A stretch of 12,556 nt of DNA from Candidatus Woesearchaeota archaeon (GCA_002687795.1 NZBG01000027.1:1-12556); one strand, 5' to 3'; counted from the first letter of the stretch, positions 5,887 through 12,450 are shown. The notes: generated by a model not told the origin, from the letters alone. Numbers and translations: made by a program.

Positions 5887-7269
5887 TTATATTTTCTTTA
5901 ACCTTGCTCCAGTTTCAGAATCTTCAACAACAAACCCTTTTTTCTTTATTTGTTCCCTTATTTTGTCTGCTTTGTCCCAGTCTTTCTCTTTTCTGGCTTT
6001 TTCTCTTTGCTCAGCCAATTTCTTAATGGCTTCAGGAACCTTTTCTTTGTCTTTAAGAACTCCAAATACGCTATCAAAGCCTTCTATAGTGTTAATTACG
6101 TCTTTTGCATTGCTTTTGCTTATATCTTCTTTGTTAATATCCCTTATGAAGTCAAACACAACAGCCAATGCTCCAGGAACACTAAGATCATTGTCCATTG
6201 CTGATTCAAACCTTTGCTTAGCCTTTTTTATAAGCCCTTCAACTTTCTTATTGTTTTCTTTCCCTTTAACATTCTTAAGGCTGAATATAAAATCATTTAT
6301 CCTTGCCACAGAATTCTTTGCAGCTTCCAGCCCATCTAAGGTAAAGTTAAGCCTCTGCCTGTAATGAGTGCTCATAAGCAAATATCTCACAGCAACAGGA
6401 TTATAATCTTTTTCCAGTAAATCCCTTAAAGTATAAAAATTATTGAGAGATTTGCTCATTTTTTTGCCTTCCACCAACAGCCATTCATTATGCAGCCAAT
6501 AACCCACAAATTTTTTCCCGGTTGCAGCTTCTGACTGCGCTATTTCGTTCTGGTGATGGGGAAAGATTAAATCAATGCCGCCGGTATGGATATCAAAGTT
6601 CTCACCAAGATACTTCATTGACATTGCAGAGCATTCTATATGCCAGCCAGGCCTTCCTTTTCCTGCTTCAATCTCCCAGAACACATTGCCGTCTTCTTTA
6701 TCCCAGGCTTTCCATAACGCAAAATCATTTAACTGCCCTTTTTCATATTCATCCTGCTTGACTCTTGCACCAGCTTTAAGCTCTTCCATCTTAAGGTTTG
6801 CAAACTTGCCATAGTTTTTGAATTTAGAAATATTATAGTATATTGAGCCGTCATCACTTTTGTATGCGATACCTTTCTGCTCAAGCTTTTTTATTATCCC
6901 TGCCATCTCTTTTATATGCTCTGTGGCCTTGGGGAAAACGTCTGCAGGCTCTATGTTTAATGCTTCCAGGCCATCAAAGAATGCTTTTGTATATTTCTTG
7001 GTAAACTCTTTCAATGAAATCTTTTGCTCTTTGCTTCTTTTTATGGTCTTGTCATCTACATCTGTTATGTTCATCACATGCTTTACCTTAAAGCCCTTGT
7101 ACTTAAGATACCTTTTGAGAATGTCTGCGCAGATGTATGCCCTGAAGTTGCCGATATGCGCATAGTCATAGACAGTGGGGCCGCATGTGTAGATGCCAAC
7201 ATTTCCTTTATGGATAGGTTTAAAGGATTCTGTTTTCCTTGTAAGAGTGTTGTATAGTTTAAGCGTCAT
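5887..7269 (-). CDS. cysS: Cysteinyl-tRNA synthetase
   Basis: The protein has 460 residues, the normal length. It is a class I aminoacyl-tRNA synthetase that charges tRNA-Cys with cysteine in the cytosol. Visible features are the HIGH box as HIGN (38-41), KMSKS (270-274) and the four zinc ligands expected for this enzyme: C29 in YTCGPTVYD, C213 in GWHIECS, H238 and E242 in FPHHQNEIAQSE. The zinc site gives cysteine selectivity. The C-terminal region, about 310-460, is the helical anticodon-binding part, ending in the usual basic ARKEKDWDKADKIREQI segment. The ATG at 7269 is preceded by a TATA-like element at the leaderless distance. It is convergent with ftsZ across 207 bases and separated from the deformylase-like gene by 71 bases that hold its own promoter. 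Confidence 0.97.
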   Translation of the reverse strand: MTLKLYNTLTRKTESFKPIHKGNVGIYTCGPTVYDYAHIGNFRAYICADILKRYLKYKGFKVKHVMNITDVDDKTIKRSKEQKISLKEFTKKYTKAFFDGLEALNIEPADVFPKATEHIKEMAGIIKKLEQKGIAYKSDDGSIYYNISKFKNYGKFANLKMEELKAGARVKQDEYEKGQLNDFALWKAWDKEDGNVFWEIEAGKGRPGWHIECSAMSMKYLGENFDIHTGGIDLIFPHHQNEIAQSEAATGKKFVGYWLHNEWLLVEGKKMSKSLNNFYTLRDLLEKDYNPVAVRYLLMSTHYRQRLNFTLDGLEAAKNSVARINDFIFSLKNVKGKENNKKVEGLIKKAKQRFESAMDNDLSVPGALAVVFDFIRDINKEDISKSNAKDVINTIEGFDSVFGVLKDKEKVPEAIKKLAEQREKARKEKDWDKADKIREQIKKKGFVVEDSETGARLKKI

Positions 7270-7290
7270 ATTAAGTCCATTCTTATTTCA

Positions 7291-7300
7291 TATAAATATA
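7291..7300 (-). promoter_or_regulatory. TATA box of cysS
   Basis: On the minus strand TATATTTATA lies 22-31 bases upstream of the ATG at 7269. No Shine-Dalgarno is seen between it and the ATG, so a leaderless transcript is likely. Confidence 0.55.
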
Positions 7301-7340
7301 AGCTTTACGGTTTAGCTCAAAACCACAAATCATCTATGTA

Positions 7341-7775
7341 TCAGTTTATGATAAGTTTCCCGTTTAAGTGCCCTATTTCTTGCTGCATTGTAAAGGAACT
7401 TAAACCAAAAAGTGTAATTTTATGTATTTTATTATCTAAACCCAAATATTTCACTTTTATAATCAATTTTCGTTTCTTTATTCGTATTACTTTCGGCAAA
7501 CTTGCACAAATTTCTATAGATAAAAAGGGAATTACTGAAGAGACTATTTCCGGATTAATCATTGTAATGAATCTACCAGTTTTCTTAAGAATAACTATTC
7601 TCTTATTTAACCCAATTTGATTAGCTGCTAAACCATTGACAATCTTAAAAGGAGAATCTATTGATTTTAGTGCTAAGAATAATTCATTAGCTTCTTTTTT
7701 CACAGAAAGGTTTATTTTACTCACTTCTTTGCACTTTGTTTTCAATCTCTCGTCTGGATGTTTTATTATTTTCAT
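7341..7775 (-). CDS. Peptide-deformylase-like protein with altered HExxH
   Basis: The protein has 144 residues and resembles peptide deformylase from end to end, beginning with the typical IIKHPDERLKTKCKEV. Motif 1 is intact as NGLAANQ (47-53). Motif 2 is EICAS (88-92) in place of EGCLS, keeping the metal-binding cysteine (C90). Motif 3 reads QQEIGHLNG (131-139) in place of QHEIDHLNG: the glutamate (E133) and second histidine (H136) remain, but the first metal-binding histidine is glutamine (Q132). The chain ends six residues after this motif, shorter than most deformylases. A normal enzyme removes formyl groups from nascent proteins, which archaea generally do not make, so this copy may have another substrate, be inactive or be decaying. 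It starts nine bases after the regulator gene on the same strand. Its DNA looks more AT-rich than its neighbours, hinting at acquisition. Confidence 0.82.
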   Translation of the reverse strand: MKIIKHPDERLKTKCKEVSKINLSVKKEANELFLALKSIDSPFKIVNGLAANQIGLNKRIVILKKTGRFITMINPEIVSSVIPFLSIEICASLPKVIRIKKRKLIIKVKYLGLDNKIHKITLFGLSSFTMQQEIGHLNGKLIIN

Positions 7776-7784
7776 ATAAAGAAA

Positions 7785-8192
7785 TCATAGTCCTAAGCTT
7801 TGATCAATCTCGTTAGCAACCTTCTTAAGGTTTTCGCATGTGCTTTTAAGGTCATTTTCTATTTCTTCAATAAGCTCTTTCAGGTTCTCTACCCTGAGCA
7901 TATACTTTCTTCCTTCGTTGATAACAATGCCTGATTCCATAAGCTTGTTGATGTGATGGATCACTGTGCCTCTGCTTAGGTTGAGCTTGTAGGCAAGCTC
8001 ATCGCTTGAGACAGGCCTTTTTAGCTTGGCTGATTTTAAGAGCTCTATGAATACCCTGAAGCAGCTCTTGTCTTTGTCTCTCAGGTTAAAGAGGCCTAAA
8101 GATGTGCCGAAGAACTGCAGTTCCTGGTTAATGTTTTTATACTTCGGCCTTCTTACGCTTATTATTGTAATCCTTTGATGGTTGAAAAGCAT
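7785..8192 (-). CDS. Winged helix-turn-helix regulator (ArsR-like)
   Basis: The protein has 135 residues. A conserved N-terminal arm (about 11-50, ISVRRPKYKNINQELQFFG to FRVFIELLK) leads into a winged helix at about 45-100. The helix-turn-helix runs through SSDELAYKLNLSRGTVIHHINKL (62-84), with the recognition helix at about 73-84 and the wing near 89-100 (GIVINEGRKYMLR). A charged helix at 103-135 probably dimerises. This architecture belongs to a conserved archaeal ArsR-like group; the ligand or signal is unknown. It is divergent from grpE, with a perfect palindrome between the two TATA boxes, so self-regulation and control of the grpE-dnaK cluster are plausible inferences. The deformylase-like gene follows nine bases later and is probably cotranscribed. 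The ATG at 8192 has no clear Shine-Dalgarno. Confidence 0.88.
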   Translation of the reverse strand: MLFNHQRITIISVRRPKYKNINQELQFFGTSLGLFNLRDKDKSCFRVFIELLKSAKLKRPVSSDELAYKLNLSRGTVIHHINKLMESGIVINEGRKYMLRVENLKELIEEIENDLKSTCENLKKVANEIDQSLGL

Positions 8193-8214
8193 ATTTAGTG
8201 TATATTTTTATTTC

Positions 8215-8222
8215 TTTATTAA
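8215..8222 (-). promoter_or_regulatory. Probable TATA box of the regulator gene
   Basis: On the minus strand TTAATAAA lies 23-30 bases upstream of the ATG at 8192, the leaderless distance. It is a weaker match than the grpE box. Its upstream edge overlaps the palindrome at 8221-8238 by two bases. Confidence 0.45.
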
Positions 8223-8238
8223 TCTTTTCCGAAAGATT
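8221..8238. promoter_or_regulatory. Palindromic candidate operator between divergent promoters
   Basis: AATCTTT-TCCG-AAAGATT is a perfect 7+7 inverted repeat with a four-base spacer. It overlaps by two bases the TATA box of the regulator on one side and that of grpE on the other, so a bound dimer would cover both BRE/TATA regions at once. The natural candidate to bind is the adjacent winged-helix protein. No second copy of the palindrome was noticed elsewhere in the window. Confidence 0.6.
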
Positions 8239-8244
8239 TATATA
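8237..8244 (+). promoter_or_regulatory. TATA box of the grpE-dnaK cluster
   Basis: TTTATATA is a strong archaeal TATA match. Initiation would fall near 8265, giving a leader of roughly 55-60 bases before the grpE ATG at 8323. That leader contains a hairpin. Confidence 0.65.
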
Positions 8245-8263
8245 TTACCTACCAAATAATATG

Positions 8264-8288
8264 TTTTGTTGAGCTTAAATCAACAGAA
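8264..8288 (+). promoter_or_regulatory. Hairpin in the grpE 5' leader
   Basis: TTTTGTTGA (8264-8272) pairs with TCAACAGAA(A) (8280-8288) in RNA with one G-U pair, around a seven-base loop. It lies at or just after the predicted transcription start. A smaller pair, AATCA/TGATT, follows near 8298-8311, just before the start codon. These could be a leader regulatory structure or chance pairing in AT-rich DNA. Confidence 0.4.
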
Positions 8289-8322
8289 AATACTTTAAAT
8301 CAAACGTGATTAAGTGGTGCAC

Positions 8323-8796
8323 ATGGAGAAAAAGAAAGCAAAGGAATCTAAGAAAAAGGCTGATAAGCCTAAAGAGCATCTAAAAGAATTGACAGATTCT
8401 CTTCAGGTATTGCAGGCTGAGTTTGAGAATTATAAGAAGAGAACAGAGAAGGAAAAGCAGGAGTTTGTCAAGTATGCAAAGGGGGAGCTTGTTAGAAATC
8501 TGCTGCCTGTGCTTGACAGTTTTGAGCATGCTTTGAAGGATAAAGATAAAAAGGAGGAGTTCATTAAAGGTGTTGAGCAGATATTCGCGCAGTTTTATAG
8601 CATACTTGAGCAGGAAGGGTTAAGGCCAATTGATGCGTCAGGGAAGATGTTTGACCCTTATAAGCATGATGCCTTGCTGCAGGAGAAGTCTGATAAGGAG
8701 GACGGAACTGTTCTGGAAGAGCTTCAGAAAGGATATATGCTTAATGATAAGATGATAAGACCTACAAAGGTGAAGGTAAGCAAAAATGAAAGATGA
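8323..8796 (+). CDS. grpE: Nucleotide exchange factor GrpE
   Basis: The protein has 157 residues from the ATG at 8323. GrpE is the dimeric cochaperone that releases ADP from DnaK. A lysine-rich start (about 1-22) is followed by a long helix near 25-65 (LQVLQAEFENYKKRTEKEKQEFVKYAKGELVRNLLPVLDSFEHAL), the dimer stalk. The C-terminal beta domain carries the family signature MFDPYKHDAL and ends LNDKMIRPTKVKVSKN. GTG codons at 8314 and 8317 are in frame upstream, but GGTG at 8316-8319 works better as a weak ribosome site for ATG 8323. The gene is slightly short compared with bacterial GrpE, as is common in archaea. The last 11 bases overlap the next gene, so translation is probably coupled. It leads the cluster ending with dnaK and mazG. 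Confidence 0.95.
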   Translation: MEKKKAKESKKKADKPKEHLKELTDSLQVLQAEFENYKKRTEKEKQEFVKYAKGELVRNLLPVLDSFEHALKDKDKKEEFIKGVEQIFAQFYSILEQEGLRPIDASGKMFDPYKHDALLQEKSDKEDGTVLEELQKGYMLNDKMIRPTKVKVSKNER

Positions 8797-9319
8797 AATC
8801 CCAACAGTTGCTATAACCAAGCTGACACCAAAGGGTAAGGTGCTGGAGTTAGCTAAGACAGATTGCAAGAAGTGCACGCATTGCTGCCATTTCGGCGGCG
8901 GGTTTTTATTGGATGATGATTTGGAAAAGGTATCCAAGTTTTTAGGGATAAGCAAGGAGGAGTTTAAGAACAAATATGCGCAGGAATTCGAGAAGTTTAA
9001 TACAACATTATTGAGGCTTAAGCCTGAAAGCTCTGAGAAGGTTCATTCTTCATGCGTATTTTTGGATAAGGAGGAGAAGTGCATGCTTCAGGATGCCAAA
9101 CCCTTGCATTGCACGATAAGCAGCTGCAATAAGCATGGAGAAATGCTGGAGCAGTGGTTTACATTGAATTTTTTTGTTAACCCGGATAATCCAGAGTCAA
9201 TCAGGCAGTGGGCGTCTTATCTTAAGACGCATGATGTTATTCCAGGGGGCAATTTAGAGGAGCTGGTTCCTGATAAGAATATATTGAAGAAGATACTCAA
9301 TTATGAGATAATCAAGTAA
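8786..9319 (+). CDS. Cysteine-cluster protein, YkgJ/UPF0153-like
   Basis: The protein has 177 residues with eight cysteines placed as in the YkgJ-type cluster family: C27, C30, C33 and C34 (CKKCTHCC), then C90 (SSCVFLD), C99 (EKCML), C109 (PLHC) and C114. The family is thought to bind an iron-sulphur centre or zinc; no reaction is established for this protein. The middle part LLDDDLEKVSKFLGISKEEFKNKY (41-64) is the usual helical insert between the cysteine groups. After residue 120 the chain is helical, with WFTLNFFVNPDNPESIRQWASYL and no membrane segment. ATG 8786 overlaps grpE by 11 bases; GGTGA (8769-8773) and AGGT (8774-8777) are possible ribosome sites. Its place directly behind grpE suggests, but does not prove, a link between metal or redox state and chaperone function. 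Confidence 0.85.
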   Translation: MKDEIPTVAITKLTPKGKVLELAKTDCKKCTHCCHFGGGFLLDDDLEKVSKFLGISKEEFKNKYAQEFEKFNTTLLRLKPESSEKVHSSCVFLDKEEKCMLQDAKPLHCTISSCNKHGEMLEQWFTLNFFVNPDNPESIRQWASYLKTHDVIPGGNLEELVPDKNILKKILNYEIIK

Positions 9320-9324
9320 AACTT

Positions 9325-9376
9325 TGCAGGCGGGCTTGGGTTTTCCCTAACACCTCTTTTCCCAGGCCCGTTTGCA
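9325..9376 (+). promoter_or_regulatory. Long G-U-containing hairpin inside the chaperone cluster
   Basis: TGCAGGCGGGCTTGGG (9325-9340) pairs along its whole length with CCCAGGCCCGTTTGCA (9361-9376) around a 20-base pyrimidine-rich loop. Three of the 16 pairs are G-U in plus-strand RNA and would be A-C mismatches on the minus strand, which argues for selection as plus-strand RNA. It fills the only real gap in the cluster and ends 20 bases before the Shine-Dalgarno of the DUF3467 gene. A partial terminator, RNA processing site or stability element are the likely roles. Confidence 0.7.
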
Positions 9377-9396
9377 TTATTATCAAATAAGATATT

Positions 9397-9401
9397 GGAG
9401 G
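9397..9401 (+). promoter_or_regulatory. Shine-Dalgarno of the DUF3467 gene
   Basis: GGAGG lies seven bases before the ATG at 9409 and fixes that start. It follows the hairpin at 9325-9376, so this gene can be initiated independently of its upstream neighbour. Confidence 0.75.
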
Positions 9402-9408
9402 CTTAAAA

Positions 9409-9765
9409 ATGGAAGAAGAAAGAAAAGTTAATTTCGGGGTAAGCTCAAGAGAGCCGCTTTTTGCTCATGAGACTTCAGTTAATTTTAACCCTACACAGTT
9501 TATCTTGGATTTTAAGTGCATAACGCCTTTAACGGATGTGAGGACACAGACCGGGCCAATGATATCAATAAAGCATGATACCATTTTGCTTGACCCATAC
9601 CATACAAAACAGGTTTATCAATTGTTGTCAAGGGTTATTGAAAAGTACGAGAAGGAGTTTGGCAAGATAGAGAAGCCTAAGGCTTTGAAAGAGTTTGAGA
9701 AGAAGCATAAGGGCAAGGAGAAGGAAGCGAGCGATAAAGTAAAGGCACCTAGTTATTTTGGTTAG
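9409..9765 (+). CDS. DUF3467 family protein
   Basis: The protein has 118 residues. Residues about 18-86 match the DUF3467 pattern: VNFNPTQFILDF (24-35), an ITPLTD segment (38-43), then ISIKHDTILLDPYHTKQVYQLLSRVIEKYEKEFGKI (52-87), i.e. beta strands followed by a long helix. Function is unknown for this family. The C-terminal 30 residues are a lysine- and glutamate-rich linker ending in APSYFG, which looks like a short linear docking motif. There is no signal peptide or membrane segment. The start is secured by GGAGG. The TAG stop is immediately followed by the in-frame GTG of the next reading frame, so the downstream gene is at most about 21 bases away. Its position within a grpE-dnaK cluster is unusual and is the best clue to a role. 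Confidence 0.82.
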   Translation: MEEERKVNFGVSSREPLFAHETSVNFNPTQFILDFKCITPLTDVRTQTGPMISIKHDTILLDPYHTKQVYQLLSRVIEKYEKEFGKIEKPKALKEFEKKHKGKEKEASDKVKAPSYFG

Positions 9766-9786
9766 GTGTTTAGAAAGGTAAATAGA

Positions 9787-10155
9787 ATGAAAATGTACAT
9801 AAAAGACGGAAATGAAGGCAGCAGGAAACAAACTATCAGCCTTACGTCCGAGAACATACTGAAATATCTTATTACAGAGGATGACAAGATTAACACATTG
9901 ATCACATGCAAGGGCAGCGAGTTCAATTTTATTACAACTGACCATGCTGTGTATGAAGCATTGGGCTCAATTAAGGCTTATGACCCTTTCAAGCTTAATA
10001 AGCTGACTAAGTTTTTTGAGGTTGTGAAGGTTGTGTCTTTTGTTAATGTGTTTAAGAAGGATAAGCCAATCTTAAAGGAAAAAAGGGTTGAGGAATTGAG
10101 AAACAAAACTATAAAACTACAAAATTCAGATGGAGGAGAAAAAAATGACAACTAA
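9787..10155 (+). CDS. Small protein of unknown function
   Basis: I do not recognise this family. From the ATG at 9787 it has 122 residues. The core is SENILKYLITEDDKINTLITCKGSEFNFITTDHAVYEALGSI (about 14-55), an alternation of helices and hydrophobic strands, then AYDPFKLNKLTKFFEVVKVVSFV (about 57-79) and a basic tail. The ITTDHAVYEALGSI segment is faintly reminiscent of PIN-type nucleases, but the opening catalytic aspartate motif (D-x-N) is absent, so that is not claimed. The start is unsure: GTG 9766 abuts the stop of the DUF3467 gene, ATG 9787 has AAAGGT eight bases upstream, and ATG 9793 is two codons later. The last 11 bases overlap the start of dnaK, and the dnaK ribosome site lies inside this gene. 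Confidence 0.72.
   Translation: MKMYIKDGNEGSRKQTISLTSENILKYLITEDDKINTLITCKGSEFNFITTDHAVYEALGSIKAYDPFKLNKLTKFFEVVKVVSFVNVFKKDKPILKEKRVEELRNKTIKLQNSDGGEKNDN
10132..10138 (+). promoter_or_regulatory. Shine-Dalgarno that sets the dnaK start
   Basis: GGAGGAG sits six bases before the ATG at 10145. The in-frame ATG at 10130 overlaps this site and is therefore unlikely to be used. The site lies within the coding sequence of the preceding gene. Confidence 0.8.
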
Positions 10156-12064
10156 AAAATCAAGTTCAAAAAAAGAGAAGATAATCGGTATAGATCTTGG
10201 AACAAGCAATAGCGCTGCTTCTGTTCTTCAGGCAGGGAAGCCTACAATAATCCCCAGCGCTGAGGGCACATCTATGTATGGGAAAGCGTTCCCTTCAATC
10301 GTGGCGTTCACAAAGGAAGGCCAGATGCTGGTGGGAGAACCGGCTAGAAGGCAGGCAATTTCTAATCCGGAGAATACTATTACTGCTGCTAAGAGAAAGA
10401 TGGGCACAGATCATAAGTATAAGGTTAATGATAAGGAGTATACTCCCCAGCAGATTTCAGCTTTTATCCTGCAGAAGATCAAGAAGGATGCTGAGGAGTT
10501 TGTGGGTGAGAAGATTGAGAAGGCTGTTATTACTGTTCCTGCTTATTTTGATGATAACCAGAGGCAGGCTACTAAGGATGCTGGTACAATAGCCGGCCTG
10601 GAAGTTGTGAGGATAATCAACGAGCCAACATCTGCGTCTCTTGCATATGGATTGGATAAGCAGGAGAAGGAGCAGAAGATCCTTGTTTTTGATTTTGGCG
10701 GCGGCACATTAGATGTTACTATAATGGAGTTCGGAGATGGAGTGTTTGAGGTTAAGTCAACGTCTGGTGATACCCAGCTTGGCGGTACTGATATGGATAA
10801 TGAGATGGTTGATTTTATCCTTGATGATTTTAAGAAGAAGGAAGGGATTGACCTTAGCAAGGATAGTGTTGCAATGCAGAGGTTGAGGGAGGCTGCAGAG
10901 AAGGCAAAGATTGAGCTTTCTACAACCATGGAGACAGAGGTTAATCTGCCGTTCATAACTGCAACTGACGAAGGCCCAAAGCATCTGACTATGAAGCTTA
11001 CAAGGGCTAAGCTGGAGCAGCTTGTGGAGCCAACTATAAAGAAATGCAAGCATCCGATGGAGCAGGCTATAAAGGATGCAAAGCTTGATGCTAAGGGTGT
11101 TGATAAGATCATACTTGTTGGAGGCCCAACAAGGATGCCTTGCGTCAAAGAGTTTGTTGAGGATTTTATAGGGAAGAAGGCTGAGCGCGGCGTTGACCCA
11201 ATGGAGTGCGTTGCTCAGGGAGCAGCTATCCAGGCAGGTGTGCTTGCAGGAGAGGTCAAGGATATACTGTTGCTGGATGTTACCCCGCTTTCGCTTGGTA
11301 TTGAAACCCTTGGAGGAGTGTTTACCAAGCTTATTGAGAGGAATACAACCATTCCTACTAAGAAATCGCAGGTGTTTTCAACAGCTGCTGAGAACCAGCC
11401 TGCTGTGACTATCAATGTGCTGCAGGGCGAGAGGCCAATGGCTGGCGATAATAAGAGCCTTGGCAGGTTTGACCTTGTTGGAATCCCGCCTGCGCCAAGA
11501 GGTGTTCCTCAGATTGAGGTTAGCTTTGATATTGACGCAAACGGGATTGTGCATGTTACAGCAAAGGATCTTGGGACTGGCAAGGAGCAGTCTATTAAGA
11601 TAACCGCTTCACAGAAGCTGAGCGATGATGAAGTTGAGAAGATGAAGAAGGAGGCTGAGGAGCATGCAGAGGAGGATAAGAAGAGGAAGGATGAGATTGA
11701 GACTATAAACCAGGCTGATGCTTTGGTTTATTCTACCGAGAAGCTGTTCAAGGACTTTGAGGGAAAGGCTAAGAAGAAGGAGATGGAGGATATCAAGGGC
11801 AAGATTATGGAGCTTAAAGAGCTTTTGAAGCCTGAGAAGAAAGACATTGAGGCTTTGAAGAAGAAGATGGATGAGGTTAACAAGCTTGTCCAGAAGGTTT
11901 CAACAGAGCTGTATAAGAAAGTTGCTGAGGAGCAGGCTAAGAAGCAGAAAGAAGCTGGAGCTGGAGCAGGCCCTGAGCAGGGAAGTGAAGGAAAGAAGAG
12001 CGGAAAGAAAGATGAGAAGGTCGTGGACGCGGATTATAAAGTGGAGGATGAGAAGAAGAAGTAA
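10145..12064 (+). CDS. dnaK: Molecular chaperone DnaK (Hsp70)
   Basis: The protein has 639 residues. DnaK binds exposed hydrophobic peptides in an ATP-driven cycle with DnaJ and GrpE. The ATPase domain shows GIDLGTSNS (15-23), VPAYFDD (131-137), FDFGGGTLDVT (182-192) and VGGPTRMP (325-332). The linker DILLLDVTPLSLGIET follows at about 373-388; the peptide-binding beta domain spans about 390-505 and the helical lid about 505-600. Between NPENTITAAKRKMG (74-87) and TPQQISA the chain lacks the insert of about 25 residues found in proteobacterial DnaK, as in Gram-positive and archaeal DnaK. The tail is Gly/Ala/Lys-rich and retains the conserved VVDADYK end, with extra lysines. The lid is unusually rich in Lys and Glu. 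The bacterial-type chaperone set is generally held to have entered archaea by transfer. No dnaJ is found here. Confidence 0.97.
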   Translation: MTTKKSSSKKEKIIGIDLGTSNSAASVLQAGKPTIIPSAEGTSMYGKAFPSIVAFTKEGQMLVGEPARRQAISNPENTITAAKRKMGTDHKYKVNDKEYTPQQISAFILQKIKKDAEEFVGEKIEKAVITVPAYFDDNQRQATKDAGTIAGLEVVRIINEPTSASLAYGLDKQEKEQKILVFDFGGGTLDVTIMEFGDGVFEVKSTSGDTQLGGTDMDNEMVDFILDDFKKKEGIDLSKDSVAMQRLREAAEKAKIELSTTMETEVNLPFITATDEGPKHLTMKLTRAKLEQLVEPTIKKCKHPMEQAIKDAKLDAKGVDKIILVGGPTRMPCVKEFVEDFIGKKAERGVDPMECVAQGAAIQAGVLAGEVKDILLLDVTPLSLGIETLGGVFTKLIERNTTIPTKKSQVFSTAAENQPAVTINVLQGERPMAGDNKSLGRFDLVGIPPAPRGVPQIEVSFDIDANGIVHVTAKDLGTGKEQSIKITASQKLSDDEVEKMKKEAEEHAEEDKKRKDEIETINQADALVYSTEKLFKDFEGKAKKKEMEDIKGKIMELKELLKPEKKDIEALKKKMDEVNKLVQKVSTELYKKVAEEQAKKQKEAGAGAGPEQGSEGKKSGKKDEKVVDADYKVEDEKKK

Positions 12065-12069
12065 GTGAA

Positions 12070-12450
12070 ATGAAGCAGTCATTTGAAGAGCTTGTGAAAG
12101 TAAACAGAATCCTTCTGGGAGAGAAAGGATGCGCTTGGGATAGAAAGCAGACTTTTGATACTATAAAGAAGACTATGCTTAGTGAAGCGCAGGAAGTCAA
12201 GGAAGCAATAGAAAAGAAGGATTATGAAAACCTAAAAGAGGAGTTAGGAGATCTTCTTTATAATGTAATATTTCTTTCAAGGATGGCTGAGAAGAAGAAT
12301 CTTTTTAGTATAAAGGATGTTTTAGTGGCTTCCAAAGAGAAGATTGTGGGAAGGCATGCCCATGTTTTTGGTGATCAAAAGCTTGATGACCTTAAGAAAA
12401 TCTCTGAGCAATGGCATAGAATTAAAGAGGAGGAGAAGAAGGATAAGTGA
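12070..12450 (+). CDS. MazG-type nucleotide pyrophosphohydrolase
   Basis: The protein has 126 residues and is a single MazG domain; E. coli MazG has two. The signature is clear: CAWDRKQTFDTIKKTMLSEAQEV (21-43), the metal-binding ExxE at E39/E42, ELGD with E58 and D61, and the late RHAHVFGD (95-102) that corresponds to RHPHVFGD in MazG. These enzymes cleave nucleoside triphosphates to monophosphate and pyrophosphate, often removing abnormal or surplus nucleotides. Position 38 is Ser where most relatives have Glu, but ExxE-ExxD is complete, so activity is plausible. The ATG at 12070 is five bases after the dnaK stop, and no strong ribosome site is present, so translation is probably coupled to dnaK. 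A T-tract follows the stop. Confidence 0.9.
   Translation: MKQSFEELVKVNRILLGEKGCAWDRKQTFDTIKKTMLSEAQEVKEAIEKKDYENLKEELGDLLYNVIFLSRMAEKKNLFSIKDVLVASKEKIVGRHAHVFGDQKLDDLKKISEQWHRIKEEEKKDK

Noticed and set aside
5963..6364. Open frames on the plus strand inside cysS
   Set aside because: They are antisense to a complete, motif-verified cysteinyl-tRNA synthetase and have Leu/Ser/Phe-rich products.
10543..11148. 201-codon open frame antisense to dnaK
   Set aside because: It lies wholly inside dnaK, its product is a Ser/Leu-rich string typical of antisense frames of Lys/Glu-rich genes, and it has no promoter or ribosome site.
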